DNA from: Terasakiella magnetica
GTDB lineage: Bacteria > Pseudomonadota > Alphaproteobacteria > Rhodospirillales > Magnetospirillaceae
Assembly: GCA_902729415.1 (NCBI GenBank)
Contig: CACVCF010000168.1
Coordinates: forward strand, 1-64,000
Length of the DNA: 64,000 bases
Direction: 5' to 3'
The notes beneath the pieces are model-generated. The model did no database searches and had not been told where the DNA came from. It saw nothing but the letters and a program-made list of their open reading frames with translations. Positions within the stretch are counted from its first letter, which is position 1, and every line of letters starts with the position of its first letter. Below are positions 1-7,871 of the stretch, piece after piece. The translations under genes and the position numbers were made by a program.

Positions 1-221
1 GCCAAACGCGCTGCTGCCTGACATCCGTCAAGCCTGAGATTCTGTAGTCGTCAGAGGGCGCTTACCGTGGGCAGCACATCGAAATTGAACTGAGGGTTGG
101 TGCGAGAGCGCGGGAAAGCACGAACGTCAACCACCAACCCAGCTCCGACTTGCGCGAGCAGATGGCTTAATTCGGCTACGGATCGTGTGGAATGGCCGAT
201 GGTGAAGAACGAGGATGTCAT
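1..221 (-). pseudogene. DUF488 family protein, frameshifted and cut by the window edge
   Basis: Reading leftward from an ATG at 221, 56 codons run to a TGA at 51-53. The N-terminus has the DUF488 pattern: FTIGHSTRS, then VVDVRAFPRSRTNPQFN. The family continues well past this point. A one-base shift just before the stop reopens a frame (SDDYRISGLTDVRQQR) that runs to base 1 and fits the next conserved block. The start lies 17 bases after the stop of the DUF2945 gene, so the two are probably one transcription unit. The break could be a real mutation or a sequence error. The family's biochemical role is unknown. Confidence 0.6.
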
Positions 222-237
222 GACCAGTTAGAAACGT

Positions 238-453
238 TCAGGCGCTCAGAATTTTGAGGGCGGAGCCCTTATGCATAGCGATATGGTCAGTCGTGCTGCT
301 CTTGATTTCGTATTGCGGCGCGTCGTCGCTCGCACGGTGCGTGTGTCCTTTGTAGCCGACATCTTTCGTGTGCACCTTCAGAATAATGCCGCTGACGTGC
401 CCAGCTTCCGAATTCCAGGTCACGTGGTCTCCGACCTTGAAGTCTACTGCCAT
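238..453 (-). CDS. DUF2945 (hypervirulence-associated TUDOR-like) small protein
   Basis: A 71-residue protein beginning MAVDFKVGDHVTWNSEAG. The VGDHVxWNSEAG opening, the VSGxIxK strand and the ending HxxxALxxL match DUF2945, a single SH3/Tudor-like beta barrel. A purine-rich AAAGGGCG lies about ten bases before the ATG at 453, which supports this start over a longer upstream one. It precedes the DUF488 gene on the same strand. Function is unknown; the family is small and cytoplasmic. Confidence 0.75.
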   Translation of the reverse strand: MAVDFKVGDHVTWNSEAGHVSGIILKVHTKDVGYKGHTHRASDDAPQYEIKSSTTDHIAMHKGSALKILSA

Positions 454-958
454 CGTCTTGCGCCCTTTGGTTCCAATTGATCGTTGATATAAGCCAAAGC
501 TCGCCACTCCTGACAGGAATGAGCGCGGACGGTGACCAGATCTTTGTGGCGAATCTTGATCAATCTGACGACGTCTCTGCCCGGCCTCCGGGTACGAAGA
601 GCCATGCGGCAGTTTAACCTAAACATAATCCGAAACAGGGATAGACTCGTTAAATACCCAGAGGCCGGTCACTTTGACCGTTTCGAACGTCCGCATTTGG
701 CACGAGGGAGCCGCAGAGACACTTCGCCGTGAACGACAGGTGTCTGGGGTAGAGCGGTCAGACGCAGCGCCGGGGCCAATCGGCAGGACCTGACCCAACC
801 CAGTCGTTCGCAATTGGGTCTGCTTGGTCAGTATCGGGGCCAGTCCGACACTTAACCGATCTTCATTAGCCCCCCCAATACAGCTTATCGAAAACCCTCC
901 CATTCGGCGCTGCCAGGATAAATCCCGGCCACTGACACTTCTGCTCCGGGCCCTGGCA
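454..958. other. Intergenic stretch without a recognisable gene
   Basis: About 500 bases between the DUF2945 start and the end of the next minus-strand gene. Short open frames exist on both strands, but none has a ribosome-binding site, a plausible protein composition or a recognisable motif. Composition is more mixed than in the core genes further right. It could hold degraded mobile DNA, but no terminal repeats or transposase fragments were identified. Confidence 0.5.
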
Positions 959-2086
959 TCATTGGCTGGTAGCGCGTGGCATTGGAGGCTCTTCGCTGGG
1001 ACGGGAGGGCGTGGCCGGAGGCGTTAGCAATTGAGCTTCGACATCCGACCTGGGAACCGCGCTATTACTCACAGCCATCGATCCGACGGGTTGAGGAGCA
1101 ACCTTCGCCGCCACCGGCGTCTTGTTGGCCGGGACTGGCGTTCCGCCCAGTTGAGGCATCATCCCCTTCATGACGTTGTAGGCCAGATTCTGCGAGATCA
1201 TCTGAAGCTTCGGCGGTTTACGCTTGCTCTGAAATCCGGTGGAGGTGGCCCGCAATTGCCCCTCCGCCGAGTCGGGGCCGAAGCTGTCGTCATCGTCTTC
1301 CTCGGGAAGCTGGAAGCCACGCGAGGTCGCCACCACGCCCTTGGTCTTCTGCCATTCCTTAAGCCCGCGGCTATTAACATAGGCCACTATTCGCCCTGTG
1401 CGGACCTCAAGGATGCGGGCGCGCAATTCATAGCCGGATGAGGATGGCGCAGACGGTGCGACCAGAACTTCCACCAGCATATCGGCCATGCCTTGCAACG
1501 CACGGGTCTCGATGGTCATTGCGTCCGAATCCCGGCTATCCGCACCAGTGATGCGGATAATAGCGGTACGGTCAAGCACCGAGGCCCCGGCCTGTAGGAA
1601 GGGGCCGAGAAATCCATCCTGGAATTCCCACACCCAGGTTTCACCCTGCTGCATTCTGCGAGAATCGTCGGTTGGTGTGCGACGTTGAACCTCAAGCGTC
1701 TTTTGTGACTGGCTGGATTCCGTAAGGTTGAAATCTCCACTCGTTGAACTATCACGCTTGGAGGTGGAAACGACCCGCGTGTCGCTGTACCACTGGTCCA
1801 GCGTTTCCGATAGCTGCCGGTTCCAATAGAAGGCGAGACGGGGCTTGCCGCCCTGCCGATAGGCGTCCGTGAATTGAGCGACGACATCATCTTGCGCGCC
1901 AAATGGATTTTCGGCAGGGGGGGGGGCGTCATAGGGAGCATCATCACCGGGCATAGACCGAACCGGTGGCGCAACCCGAACCGGGTCTTTATAGGCGGGA
2001 ACAGAGCCACCGATAGCCTGGGCCGATACCCCGTGCGGCAGCATCAGAAGGCCGATCAATGCGATAGTGCTCGTCCGGCGGCTCAT
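959..2086 (-). CDS. Exported protein of unknown function in the LpoB/YcfL cluster
   Basis: A 375-residue protein. It starts MSRRTSTIALIGLLML and has a classical signal peptide ending near VSAQA, so it is probably periplasmic. The ATG at 2086 overlaps the stop of the YcfL-like gene by ATGA, implying translational coupling. The middle contains FYWNRQLSETLDQWY and a hydrophilic domain; the C-terminal 60 residues are rich in Pro, Ala and Ser. No family was recognised with confidence. A run of ten G on the plus strand (1917-1926) encodes three consecutive prolines near residue 54; slippage there would truncate the protein. Confidence 0.7.
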   Translation of the reverse strand: MSRRTSTIALIGLLMLPHGVSAQAIGGSVPAYKDPVRVAPPVRSMPGDDAPYDAPPPAENPFGAQDDVVAQFTDAYRQGGKPRLAFYWNRQLSETLDQWYSDTRVVSTSKRDSSTSGDFNLTESSQSQKTLEVQRRTPTDDSRRMQQGETWVWEFQDGFLGPFLQAGASVLDRTAIIRITGADSRDSDAMTIETRALQGMADMLVEVLVAPSAPSSSGYELRARILEVRTGRIVAYVNSRGLKEWQKTKGVVATSRGFQLPEEDDDDSFGPDSAEGQLRATSTGFQSKRKPPKLQMISQNLAYNVMKGMMPQLGGTPVPANKTPVAAKVAPQPVGSMAVSNSAVPRSDVEAQLLTPPATPSRPSEEPPMPRATSQ

Positions 2087-2532
2087 TTGGTTTCCCTCAT
2101 CTCTACCGTGTAATACTCCACAGAGCGGGTGCCGATGGAGGACTCCCGATAGGCGTTGGAGGTCTTGGCAGGGAGATGAAAGCGCTTCCAAGCGCTGACC
2201 GGTTCCGATGGCACCTTGCCTGTATCATAAAACTGGGTCCGGGCCTCCGCGACCAAGGGATAGTCCGTACAATTGATGATCTGGGCGATCACCTCGACGG
2301 TGCCTGTGGCGGTGCGCCGGGCGGTGACGTTGTTGGCAAACATCTTGTTGATGATGGACTTATCGGTGATGTTGACCGAGTTCATGGGCGTTTCCAGCGA
2401 GGGAACCTCCTGCAACTGTCGCTGATCATCGACGGCACCCATATTACATACGGGGGAGACAACCATCGGGGTCGGGCTACAGGCGCCGAGGAGAAGCAGC
2501 AATGCCGTCGCGGCAGAACTCTTGAAACGCAT
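2083..2532 (-). CDS. YcfL-like lipoprotein (DUF1425 family)
   Basis: A 149-residue lipoprotein. The start at 2532 follows an AAGGAG site, and the signal peptide ends LLLLLGAC, giving a lipobox cysteine at residue 18. The rest is a small beta-rich domain with the DUF1425 features VNITDKSIINKMFANN and SSIGTRSVEYYTVEMRE. In Escherichia coli ycfL lies next to lpoB, and the same neighbours occur here 92 bases apart. It probably resides at the outer membrane. Role unknown; a link to penicillin-binding protein control is inferred from context only. Confidence 0.7.
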   Translation of the reverse strand: MRFKSSAATALLLLLGACSPTPMVVSPVCNMGAVDDQRQLQEVPSLETPMNSVNITDKSIINKMFANNVTARRTATGTVEVIAQIINCTDYPLVAEARTQFYDTGKVPSEPVSAWKRFHLPAKTSNAYRESSIGTRSVEYYTVEMRETK

Positions 2533-2624
2533 GGCAAGTCGCTCCTTGCTGAGGCAACGGCCTAAAATTGAAAGGCCCCTGGGTGATAGTATCGTCATCG
2601 GGAGTGGTCGCGGGCCGCCAAGGG

Positions 2625-3278
2625 TTAGCGATAGATAATGTCGTCTTGCGCGGCCTTGGCGAATTCGTACATGCCGCTCCAGACAATCTCCGCGCTTTCA
2701 AGGTCGACCATCTCGAAGACGATCTGGTTGTAGCGCTGAACGATTCCCGATTTAGGATCGCGGGCATCCAGTGAATTGATGCGGCCGCCAAGACGGTAAT
2801 CACCGCCCTTTTGCGCCTTGGCGCCCGGGACCGTACCTTTATCGGTCACGCCCTTGCGCTTCAATTCACGCTCCTTGGCGACCATGTCGGCATAGTGACG
2901 GCCAACAAACTGCATCCGCCCGCTGGCGGCCCGATTCAGGCTGACGCGCAGGCGGTCGGTGATGACGTTCTTGTTGAGGCGCGACGAACTGTCGTTCTGG
3001 AAGTATTCGGAATCTATGATCACGTTCGGCGGGGTGGCTGCGCTGGCCAGCCTTGGCTCGGTCAGCATGTCGCGCATCATCTGATCCGTCATGCCGATGA
3101 TATCCTGGCTTTCAATGCCGACGCCGCGAACAGGCCCCATGCTGCCGGGATCCACATAAGTGGTCGGTGTTCCGGACGAATTGCCGAAGGTGCGGTTTCC
3201 CGGAGTGTTGTCAACGGTCTGGCAGGCCGCGAGTGAAAGGCCGGCAGTGATGGCGGCGACAGTCGGCAAAAAACGCAT
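2625..3278 (-). CDS. lpoB: LpoB-like lipoprotein, candidate penicillin-binding protein activator
   Basis: A 217-residue lipoprotein with start at 3278 after GGAGGG. The signal peptide is MRFLPTVAAITAGLSLAAC with Cys19 as the lipid anchor. The following domain has the LpoB-type blocks PPNVIIDSEYFQND, NVITDRLRVSLNRA and YRLGGRINSLDAR. LpoB proteins reach through peptidoglycan from the outer membrane to stimulate PBP1b-type synthases. An additional N-terminal stretch would have overlapped the promoter region and has no ribosome site. The partner synthase is not in this window. The family assignment is good; the activator role in this organism is inferred. Confidence 0.72.
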   Translation of the reverse strand: MRFLPTVAAITAGLSLAACQTVDNTPGNRTFGNSSGTPTTYVDPGSMGPVRGVGIESQDIIGMTDQMMRDMLTEPRLASAATPPNVIIDSEYFQNDSSSRLNKNVITDRLRVSLNRAASGRMQFVGRHYADMVAKERELKRKGVTDKGTVPGAKAQKGGDYRLGGRINSLDARDPKSGIVQRYNQIVFEMVDLESAEIVWSGMYEFAKAAQDDIIYR

Positions 3279-3388
3279 CAGAAACCCTCCGAAGATATGC
3301 ACCAAGCCCCTTGCCGGACATAGCCGACTGCAAACCGTCCGCAGAGAAATAGAATTACTACAAGTGAGCGGGCGCTCAGTTACACAAA

Positions 3389-3421
3389 GCCTAAAATCGT
3401 CGAATCCACGAAATTTTAGGC
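3389..3421. promoter_or_regulatory. Inverted repeat in the divergent intergenic region
   Basis: A perfect nine-base inverted repeat (GCCTAAAAT at 3389-3397, ATTTTAGGC at 3413-3421) with a 15-base spacer lies between the two divergent arms of the lipoprotein cluster. The surrounding DNA is AT-rich. It could be an operator serving both arms, or a hairpin in one transcript. Confidence 0.35.
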
Positions 3422-3520
3422 ATGCCATACGATCTACGCAATAAGATTCTATTGCTTGCAAAGGCAATTTGAATCTGAGAGCCTCCTTAATATTAAATCT
3501 CAATTTTCCGGGAGGGGGGG

Positions 3521-4036
3521 ATGAGCTTTTTTCGTACTTTTGTGTGCATTTTCGCCATGGCTTTTGTTAGTGCCTGCGCGACATTGCCGCAGCCGGGTGA
3601 TGTCAACGTCCCGACGCCGCTGATGAATAATTCCGGCACATTCATGTCTCCTTACACCCAAGATGGCGTTGTCGCCCCATGGGTCGATAAGGCTGTCAAC
3701 GTCAAACTCGGAACCACTATCGGATCGACTGCCGGGGCGCTGATTGGGCAGCAGATCATGGGGCAGATTCCAATTGTGGGCGGAATTTTGGGCGAGAAGC
3801 TTGGGCGCGAGGCCGCTCGTATGATTGCCTTGGAAGCAATCGGTGGCGAGGAATACATAAAGAGTACATCGGATATGTCGTTCAATTCCGTGCCAGACCT
3901 GATCGTCTACGTGTATGCCACGCACTCGACGCATCCGAGTTATCAAGATGTTTTCAGCGCGGTCAGCGATATCTACCCGGACATGAAGCAACAGTACATG
4001 CCGGCCCTTATGGCAGCGGCCAAGAACAAGAAATAG
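3521..4036 (+). CDS. Small glycine-zipper lipoprotein
   Basis: A 171-residue protein. A strong GGGAGGGGGG site precedes the ATG. The signal peptide MSFFRTFVCIFAMAFVSAC gives a lipobox cysteine at residue 19. Residues about 65-100 form a Gly/Ala/Ile-rich hydrophobic segment (TTIGSTAGALIGQQI, IPIVGGILGEKLG), resembling glycine-zipper membrane motifs. It is transcribed divergently from the LpoB-like gene and lies directly upstream of a TPR lipoprotein. No named family was recognised. An outer-membrane location is inferred. Confidence 0.7.
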   Translation: MSFFRTFVCIFAMAFVSACATLPQPGDVNVPTPLMNNSGTFMSPYTQDGVVAPWVDKAVNVKLGTTIGSTAGALIGQQIMGQIPIVGGILGEKLGREAARMIALEAIGGEEYIKSTSDMSFNSVPDLIVYVYATHSTHPSYQDVFSAVSDIYPDMKQQYMPALMAAAKNKK

Positions 4037-4047
4037 CTGGGATAGTG

Positions 4048-5313
4048 ATGCCTCAGTCAACCACGGCAGGGAGAGGAGTTCAGCGCGGCGCCTACGTGCT
4101 GGCGATGTCTCTGGGAATGGTGCTGGCGGGATGCGTCCCGTCCAGCCCTCCCCGGACCACGGTTCCGCTGGCGGCGGATGCCTTCGCCGACAAGCCGGAG
4201 CCTCTGCGTCCACTTCTTCACCGCCTGAAGGTGGGCGAGACTCGTGACGAGGTTCTGGCGCGCATGGAAGTCGGAGTTCTGTCCCTCTATTACGGCGACC
4301 TTGATACCGCCCGCGAGCAATTCGATCTGGCCCTTGCCTCGATAGAAACCCTCTACGCCGACTCTGAATCCGCCCGCAATGCGCGGAGCCTCTGGCATCA
4401 AGAGGGGGAAAAGGATTTCAAGGGCGAACCCTATGAGCGCTCCATGGTCTATTATTACCGTGGGCTGCTCTATCTGGCCGAGGATGACTTCGACAATGCG
4501 GCGGCAAGTTTCCGTGAAGGGGTTCTTCAAGATGCATTTGCCGAGGAAGAGCAGTATCGCGCCGACTTTGCGCTTCTGATCTTTCTCGACGGTTGGGCGA
4601 ACCAGTGTCGCGGGAATACCTCGGCAGCTCAGGATCGCTATGCCGAAGTTCGCAAGCTGCGGCCGGACTTTGTAATTCCGCAGGCGGGAAAATCGGTGCT
4701 GGCTCTAGCCGAGACTGGTCGCTCGCCACGCAAGGTTGCCGACGGAATTGGCCATGGTGAATTAAAATTCCGGCGAGGAAGGAACTTCACCGAGACCCGT
4801 GCTCGTCTCACTTCTGGATTGGCCGATGTCGAGTTGTATCCCCTGGAAGACATCTTCTTCCAGGCTTCGACGCGCGGTGGCCGACCCATCGATTCCATCA
4901 TTGCCGGCAAGGTTGCCTTTCGCCAAGGTGCCGTTGAAGTTGGGAACGTTCTTTCAGAGGCATCGCGGGCAGTTACCTTGGCGGCACCAGTCTTTCAGGG
5001 TGGTGCCGGTCAGGCTTTGGGTGGGGCGGGCGCGGCCTTGGGATTGATTTCTGCGACCAGTCTTGTCGTCGCCGCTAATAGCGGGACCAAGGCCGACACG
5101 CGATATTGGGGCGGCCTCCCCGATGCTGTTCATGTCGCGGTCCTCAATACCCTCCCCCAAGTGGAACGCCCAATGTCCTATTGGGATGAGAAGCCATCCC
5201 GCGTCGAGGACAACGGCATAGATGCGTCGGTTAGGGTCTGGGGCGGAAAGTGCAAGCTGGTGTGGGGGCGATCCCGCCGACCCGAGGCAGCCCCCTTGCC
5301 GAAAAATAATTAG
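4048..5313 (+). CDS. TPR-containing lipoprotein (COG3014-like)
   Basis: A 421-residue lipoprotein with lipobox LAGC (Cys29). Residues about 70-200 contain helical repeats of tetratricopeptide type (LSLYYGDLDTAREQFDLAL, YYRGLLYLAEDDFDNAAASF, RYAEVRKLRPDF). The C-terminal half has an amphipathic and Gly/Ala-rich stretch. A GTG three bases upstream is also in frame; the ATG at 4048 is preferred. It sits 11 bases after the preceding lipoprotein gene. COG3014-type lipoproteins occur beside LpoB and YcfL homologues in marine gammaproteobacteria, and the same grouping is seen here. Function unknown. Confidence 0.7.
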   Translation: MPQSTTAGRGVQRGAYVLAMSLGMVLAGCVPSSPPRTTVPLAADAFADKPEPLRPLLHRLKVGETRDEVLARMEVGVLSLYYGDLDTAREQFDLALASIETLYADSESARNARSLWHQEGEKDFKGEPYERSMVYYYRGLLYLAEDDFDNAAASFREGVLQDAFAEEEQYRADFALLIFLDGWANQCRGNTSAAQDRYAEVRKLRPDFVIPQAGKSVLALAETGRSPRKVADGIGHGELKFRRGRNFTETRARLTSGLADVELYPLEDIFFQASTRGGRPIDSIIAGKVAFRQGAVEVGNVLSEASRAVTLAAPVFQGGAGQALGGAGAALGLISATSLVVAANSGTKADTRYWGGLPDAVHVAVLNTLPQVERPMSYWDEKPSRVEDNGIDASVRVWGGKCKLVWGRSRRPEAAPLPKNN

Positions 5314-5531
5314 AAGTCCACGCGACAAGGTGCATCCGACATACATGGGTCATTTGTGGCAGCCCAGGACAGGGGCTAATGACTGCTTATGGCACATCCC
5401 AGTCGTTCAACGGTGAGTATGCCGCCCCTATATGTAGTGGGTGGCTGTCCTAACCGGATCGGCTCGCTCTATTCATCCGTATTTATCTGTGCCTTAATAT
5501 TAAAGCCTTCGCGGAACCATACCCAATACCC

Positions 5532-6035
5532 ATGCCCATCTCCCTCCCTCCCCTTTCCCTTATCGTCGCCATCGCCGCCAATGGGGTGATCGGCAAGGAC
5601 AACGCCCTGCCCTGGCATATCCCCGAGGATCTGGCGTGGTTCAAGCAAAACACCGTGGGCAAGCCGGTGATCATGGGCCGCAAGACCTGGGACTCCATCG
5701 GCCGGCCGCTACCCAAACGCCCCAATATCGTGGTGACGCACCAAAGCGATTGGCGGGCCGAAGGGGCGCATGCCGTCCATTCCCTGGACGAGGCCATCGC
5801 CCTGGCCGCCCGGCTGGCCCCCGCCGCCGAGGAAATCATGGTGATCGGCGGCTCGGGCCTGTTCGCCGAGGCCCTGCCCCGCTGCCACCGTCTTTATATC
5901 ACCGAGCTCGCGCGCAGCTATGACGGCGACACGGTTTTTCCTGCCTTCGACCGCTCGCCATGGCGCGAGGCCAGCCGCCGCCACGTCACCGGTGACCCTG
6001 CCTTCGACTTCGTGGTGCTGGAGCGCCCGCTGTAA
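5532..6035 (+). CDS. folA: Dihydrofolate reductase
   Basis: A 167-residue enzyme that reduces dihydrofolate to tetrahydrofolate with NADPH, in the cytoplasm. Visible signatures are SLIVAIAANGVIGKDNALPW at the N-terminus, IPEDLAWFK with the conserved acidic residue, PVIMGRKTWDSIGRPLP, and IMVIGGSGLF for cofactor binding. Length is normal. No clear Shine-Dalgarno sequence precedes the ATG. thyA, a frequent neighbour, is not present; the gene appears monocistronic or weakly linked to the ABC permease downstream. Confidence 0.95.
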   Translation: MPISLPPLSLIVAIAANGVIGKDNALPWHIPEDLAWFKQNTVGKPVIMGRKTWDSIGRPLPKRPNIVVTHQSDWRAEGAHAVHSLDEAIALAARLAPAAEEIMVIGGSGLFAEALPRCHRLYITELARSYDGDTVFPAFDRSPWREASRRHVTGDPAFDFVVLERPL

Positions 6036-6119
6036 CCGTAACGTCATGATTTGCGGGCTCGACAGGCGCGGACAAGGGGGCTAAGAAGCCCCATCCAACC
6101 CGTACCGAGGCATCAGGCA

Positions 6120-7859
6120 ATGCGGTGGAGCCTTCCCACGGTCGCGGTCGCGCCCGATCTCAAGCCGAACTTCTGGGATCTGGCGCTGATCCCGGTGATC
6201 TTTGCCGTTCTGGCGCTGCTGGCCTATGGCGGCGCCCAGATGACCACGCCCTATGACGTGGGCGAAAAGCTGGCGTTGTCGCTGGACCCCACCAACCTGC
6301 CCTATTACCTGCTGCGCAGCGCGCTTCGCATGGCCGCCGCCCTTTTGGCCTCGCTGGTTTTCACCCTGGTCTACGCCACCTTGGCCGCCAAGGTTCCTGC
6401 GCTGGAGAAGGTGCTGATCCCCATCCTCGACATTTTGCAGTCCATTCCCATCCTGGGCTTCCTGTCCATTACCGTGACCGGCTTCATCGCCTTGTTCCCC
6501 GGCAATCTGCTGGGGGTGGAATGCGCCGCCATCTTCGCCATCTTCACCTCCCAGGCCTGGAACATGGCGTTCAGCCTCTATTCCTCGCTGAAGACAGTGC
6601 CCAACGACCTGATCGAAGCCTCGGACATGTTCCATCTGTCGTCCTGGCAGCGCTATTGGCGGCTGGAACTGCCCTGGGCGGTGCCGGGCCTGGTGTGGAA
6701 CATGATGATGTCGGTGTCGGGTGGCTGGTTCTTCGTGGTGGCGTCAGAAGCCATCTCGGTCTCGGGCCAAAGCATCACCCTGCCCGGCGTCGGCAGCTAT
6801 ATCGCCCTGGCCATCGCCGAAAAGGATCTGGGTGCCATCGGCTGGGCCATCCTGGCGGTGCTGGGCGGCATCGTGGTCTATGACCAGTTGATGTTCCGGC
6901 CGCTGGTGGCCTGGGCTGATAAGTTCAAGGTGGATTCCCTGCCCGGCGAGCAGGCACCCGAATCCTGGCTGCTGACCATGATGCAGCGCGGACGCTTCTT
7001 CCGCTTCATCGCCAAACTGCCCCTGGCTGGATGGGATCTGTTCACCGGCATGCTGCGCAGCAGGGATGATGATTCCTTGTTCCACCGCGCCCCCGGCCCC
7101 CGAGTGATCCTGCCCGCCTGGATGGACAAGGCCTGGGACGCGTTGCTGATCATCGCCGCTCTGGCCGGATTGGTGCAGGTGGCGCTGTTCATCAACGGCG
7201 CGGTGGGCTTGGCCGAAATCGGACAGGTAATCCTGTACGGCCTAGCCACCACGCTGCGGGTGGTGGTGTTGATCGCGCTGGCCTCGCTGGTCTGGGTGCC
7301 GGTGGGGGTGTGGATCGGGCAACGGCCGCTGGTGGCCCAGAACGTTCAGTGGATCGCCCAGTTCCTGGCCGCCTTCCCCGCCAATCTGATGTTTCCGGTG
7401 GCGGTGATGCTGATCGTTCATTTTGATCTTAACGTCGACGTATGGACCAGCCCGCTGATGATCCTGGGCACCCAGTGGTACATCTTGTTCAACGTCATCG
7501 CCGGGGCCTCGGCGATCCCCCAGGACATGAAGGATGCCGCTGGCAATATCGGCCTCAGCGGCTGGCTGAAGTGGAAGCGCTTCATCGGCCCCGCCATCTT
7601 CCCCTCCTATATCACCGGCGCCATCACCGCCTCGGGCGGGTCATGGAACGCCTCCATCGTGTCCGAGCTGGTCAGTTGGGGCGACACCAAACTGGAAGCC
7701 GTGGGATTGGGCTCTTATATCGCCAAGGCGACGGCGGACGGCGACTTTCCCCGCATCGCCCTGGGCATCGCCGTCATGTGTCTGTTCGTGATGGCCTTCA
7801 ACCGCTTTCTCTGGCGGCGCCTCTATATGCTGGCTGCCGACCGGCTGCGTCTGGATTGA
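6120..7859 (+). CDS. ABC transporter permease with two fused permease domains (NitT/TauT type)
   Basis: A 579-residue inner-membrane protein holding two BPD_transp_1 permease units in tandem, each with several membrane segments. The first EAA-like loop is EASDMFHLSSWQRYWRLELP and the second is DAAGNIGLSGWLKWKRF. Such fused permeases belong to the nitrate/sulfonate/taurine group. The start at 6120 is chosen because the longer frame begins in Arg-rich, non-membrane sequence only 16 bases after folA; the real start is uncertain. The ATPase gene follows 12 bases later. No binding protein is encoded beside it, so the substrate is unknown. Confidence 0.85.
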   Translation: MRWSLPTVAVAPDLKPNFWDLALIPVIFAVLALLAYGGAQMTTPYDVGEKLALSLDPTNLPYYLLRSALRMAAALLASLVFTLVYATLAAKVPALEKVLIPILDILQSIPILGFLSITVTGFIALFPGNLLGVECAAIFAIFTSQAWNMAFSLYSSLKTVPNDLIEASDMFHLSSWQRYWRLELPWAVPGLVWNMMMSVSGGWFFVVASEAISVSGQSITLPGVGSYIALAIAEKDLGAIGWAILAVLGGIVVYDQLMFRPLVAWADKFKVDSLPGEQAPESWLLTMMQRGRFFRFIAKLPLAGWDLFTGMLRSRDDDSLFHRAPGPRVILPAWMDKAWDALLIIAALAGLVQVALFINGAVGLAEIGQVILYGLATTLRVVVLIALASLVWVPVGVWIGQRPLVAQNVQWIAQFLAAFPANLMFPVAVMLIVHFDLNVDVWTSPLMILGTQWYILFNVIAGASAIPQDMKDAAGNIGLSGWLKWKRFIGPAIFPSYITGAITASGGSWNASIVSELVSWGDTKLEAVGLGSYIAKATADGDFPRIALGIAVMCLFVMAFNRFLWRRLYMLAADRLRLD

Positions 7860-7871
7860 GGACATACTGCC

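Noticed and set aside
695..715. TTGGCACGAGGGAGCCGC as a sigma-54 promoter
   Set aside because: The GC is two bases too far from the GG, and no gene follows in the right orientation.
619..903. A 94-codon open frame on the minus strand
   Set aside because: No ribosome site, atypical composition rich in Ser, Arg and Cys, and no motif; treated as noncoding.
3500..4213. A 237-codon minus-strand frame opposite the glycine-zipper lipoprotein gene
   Set aside because: It lies antisense to a gene with a strong ribosome site and a lipoprotein signal; its own product has no recognisable features.
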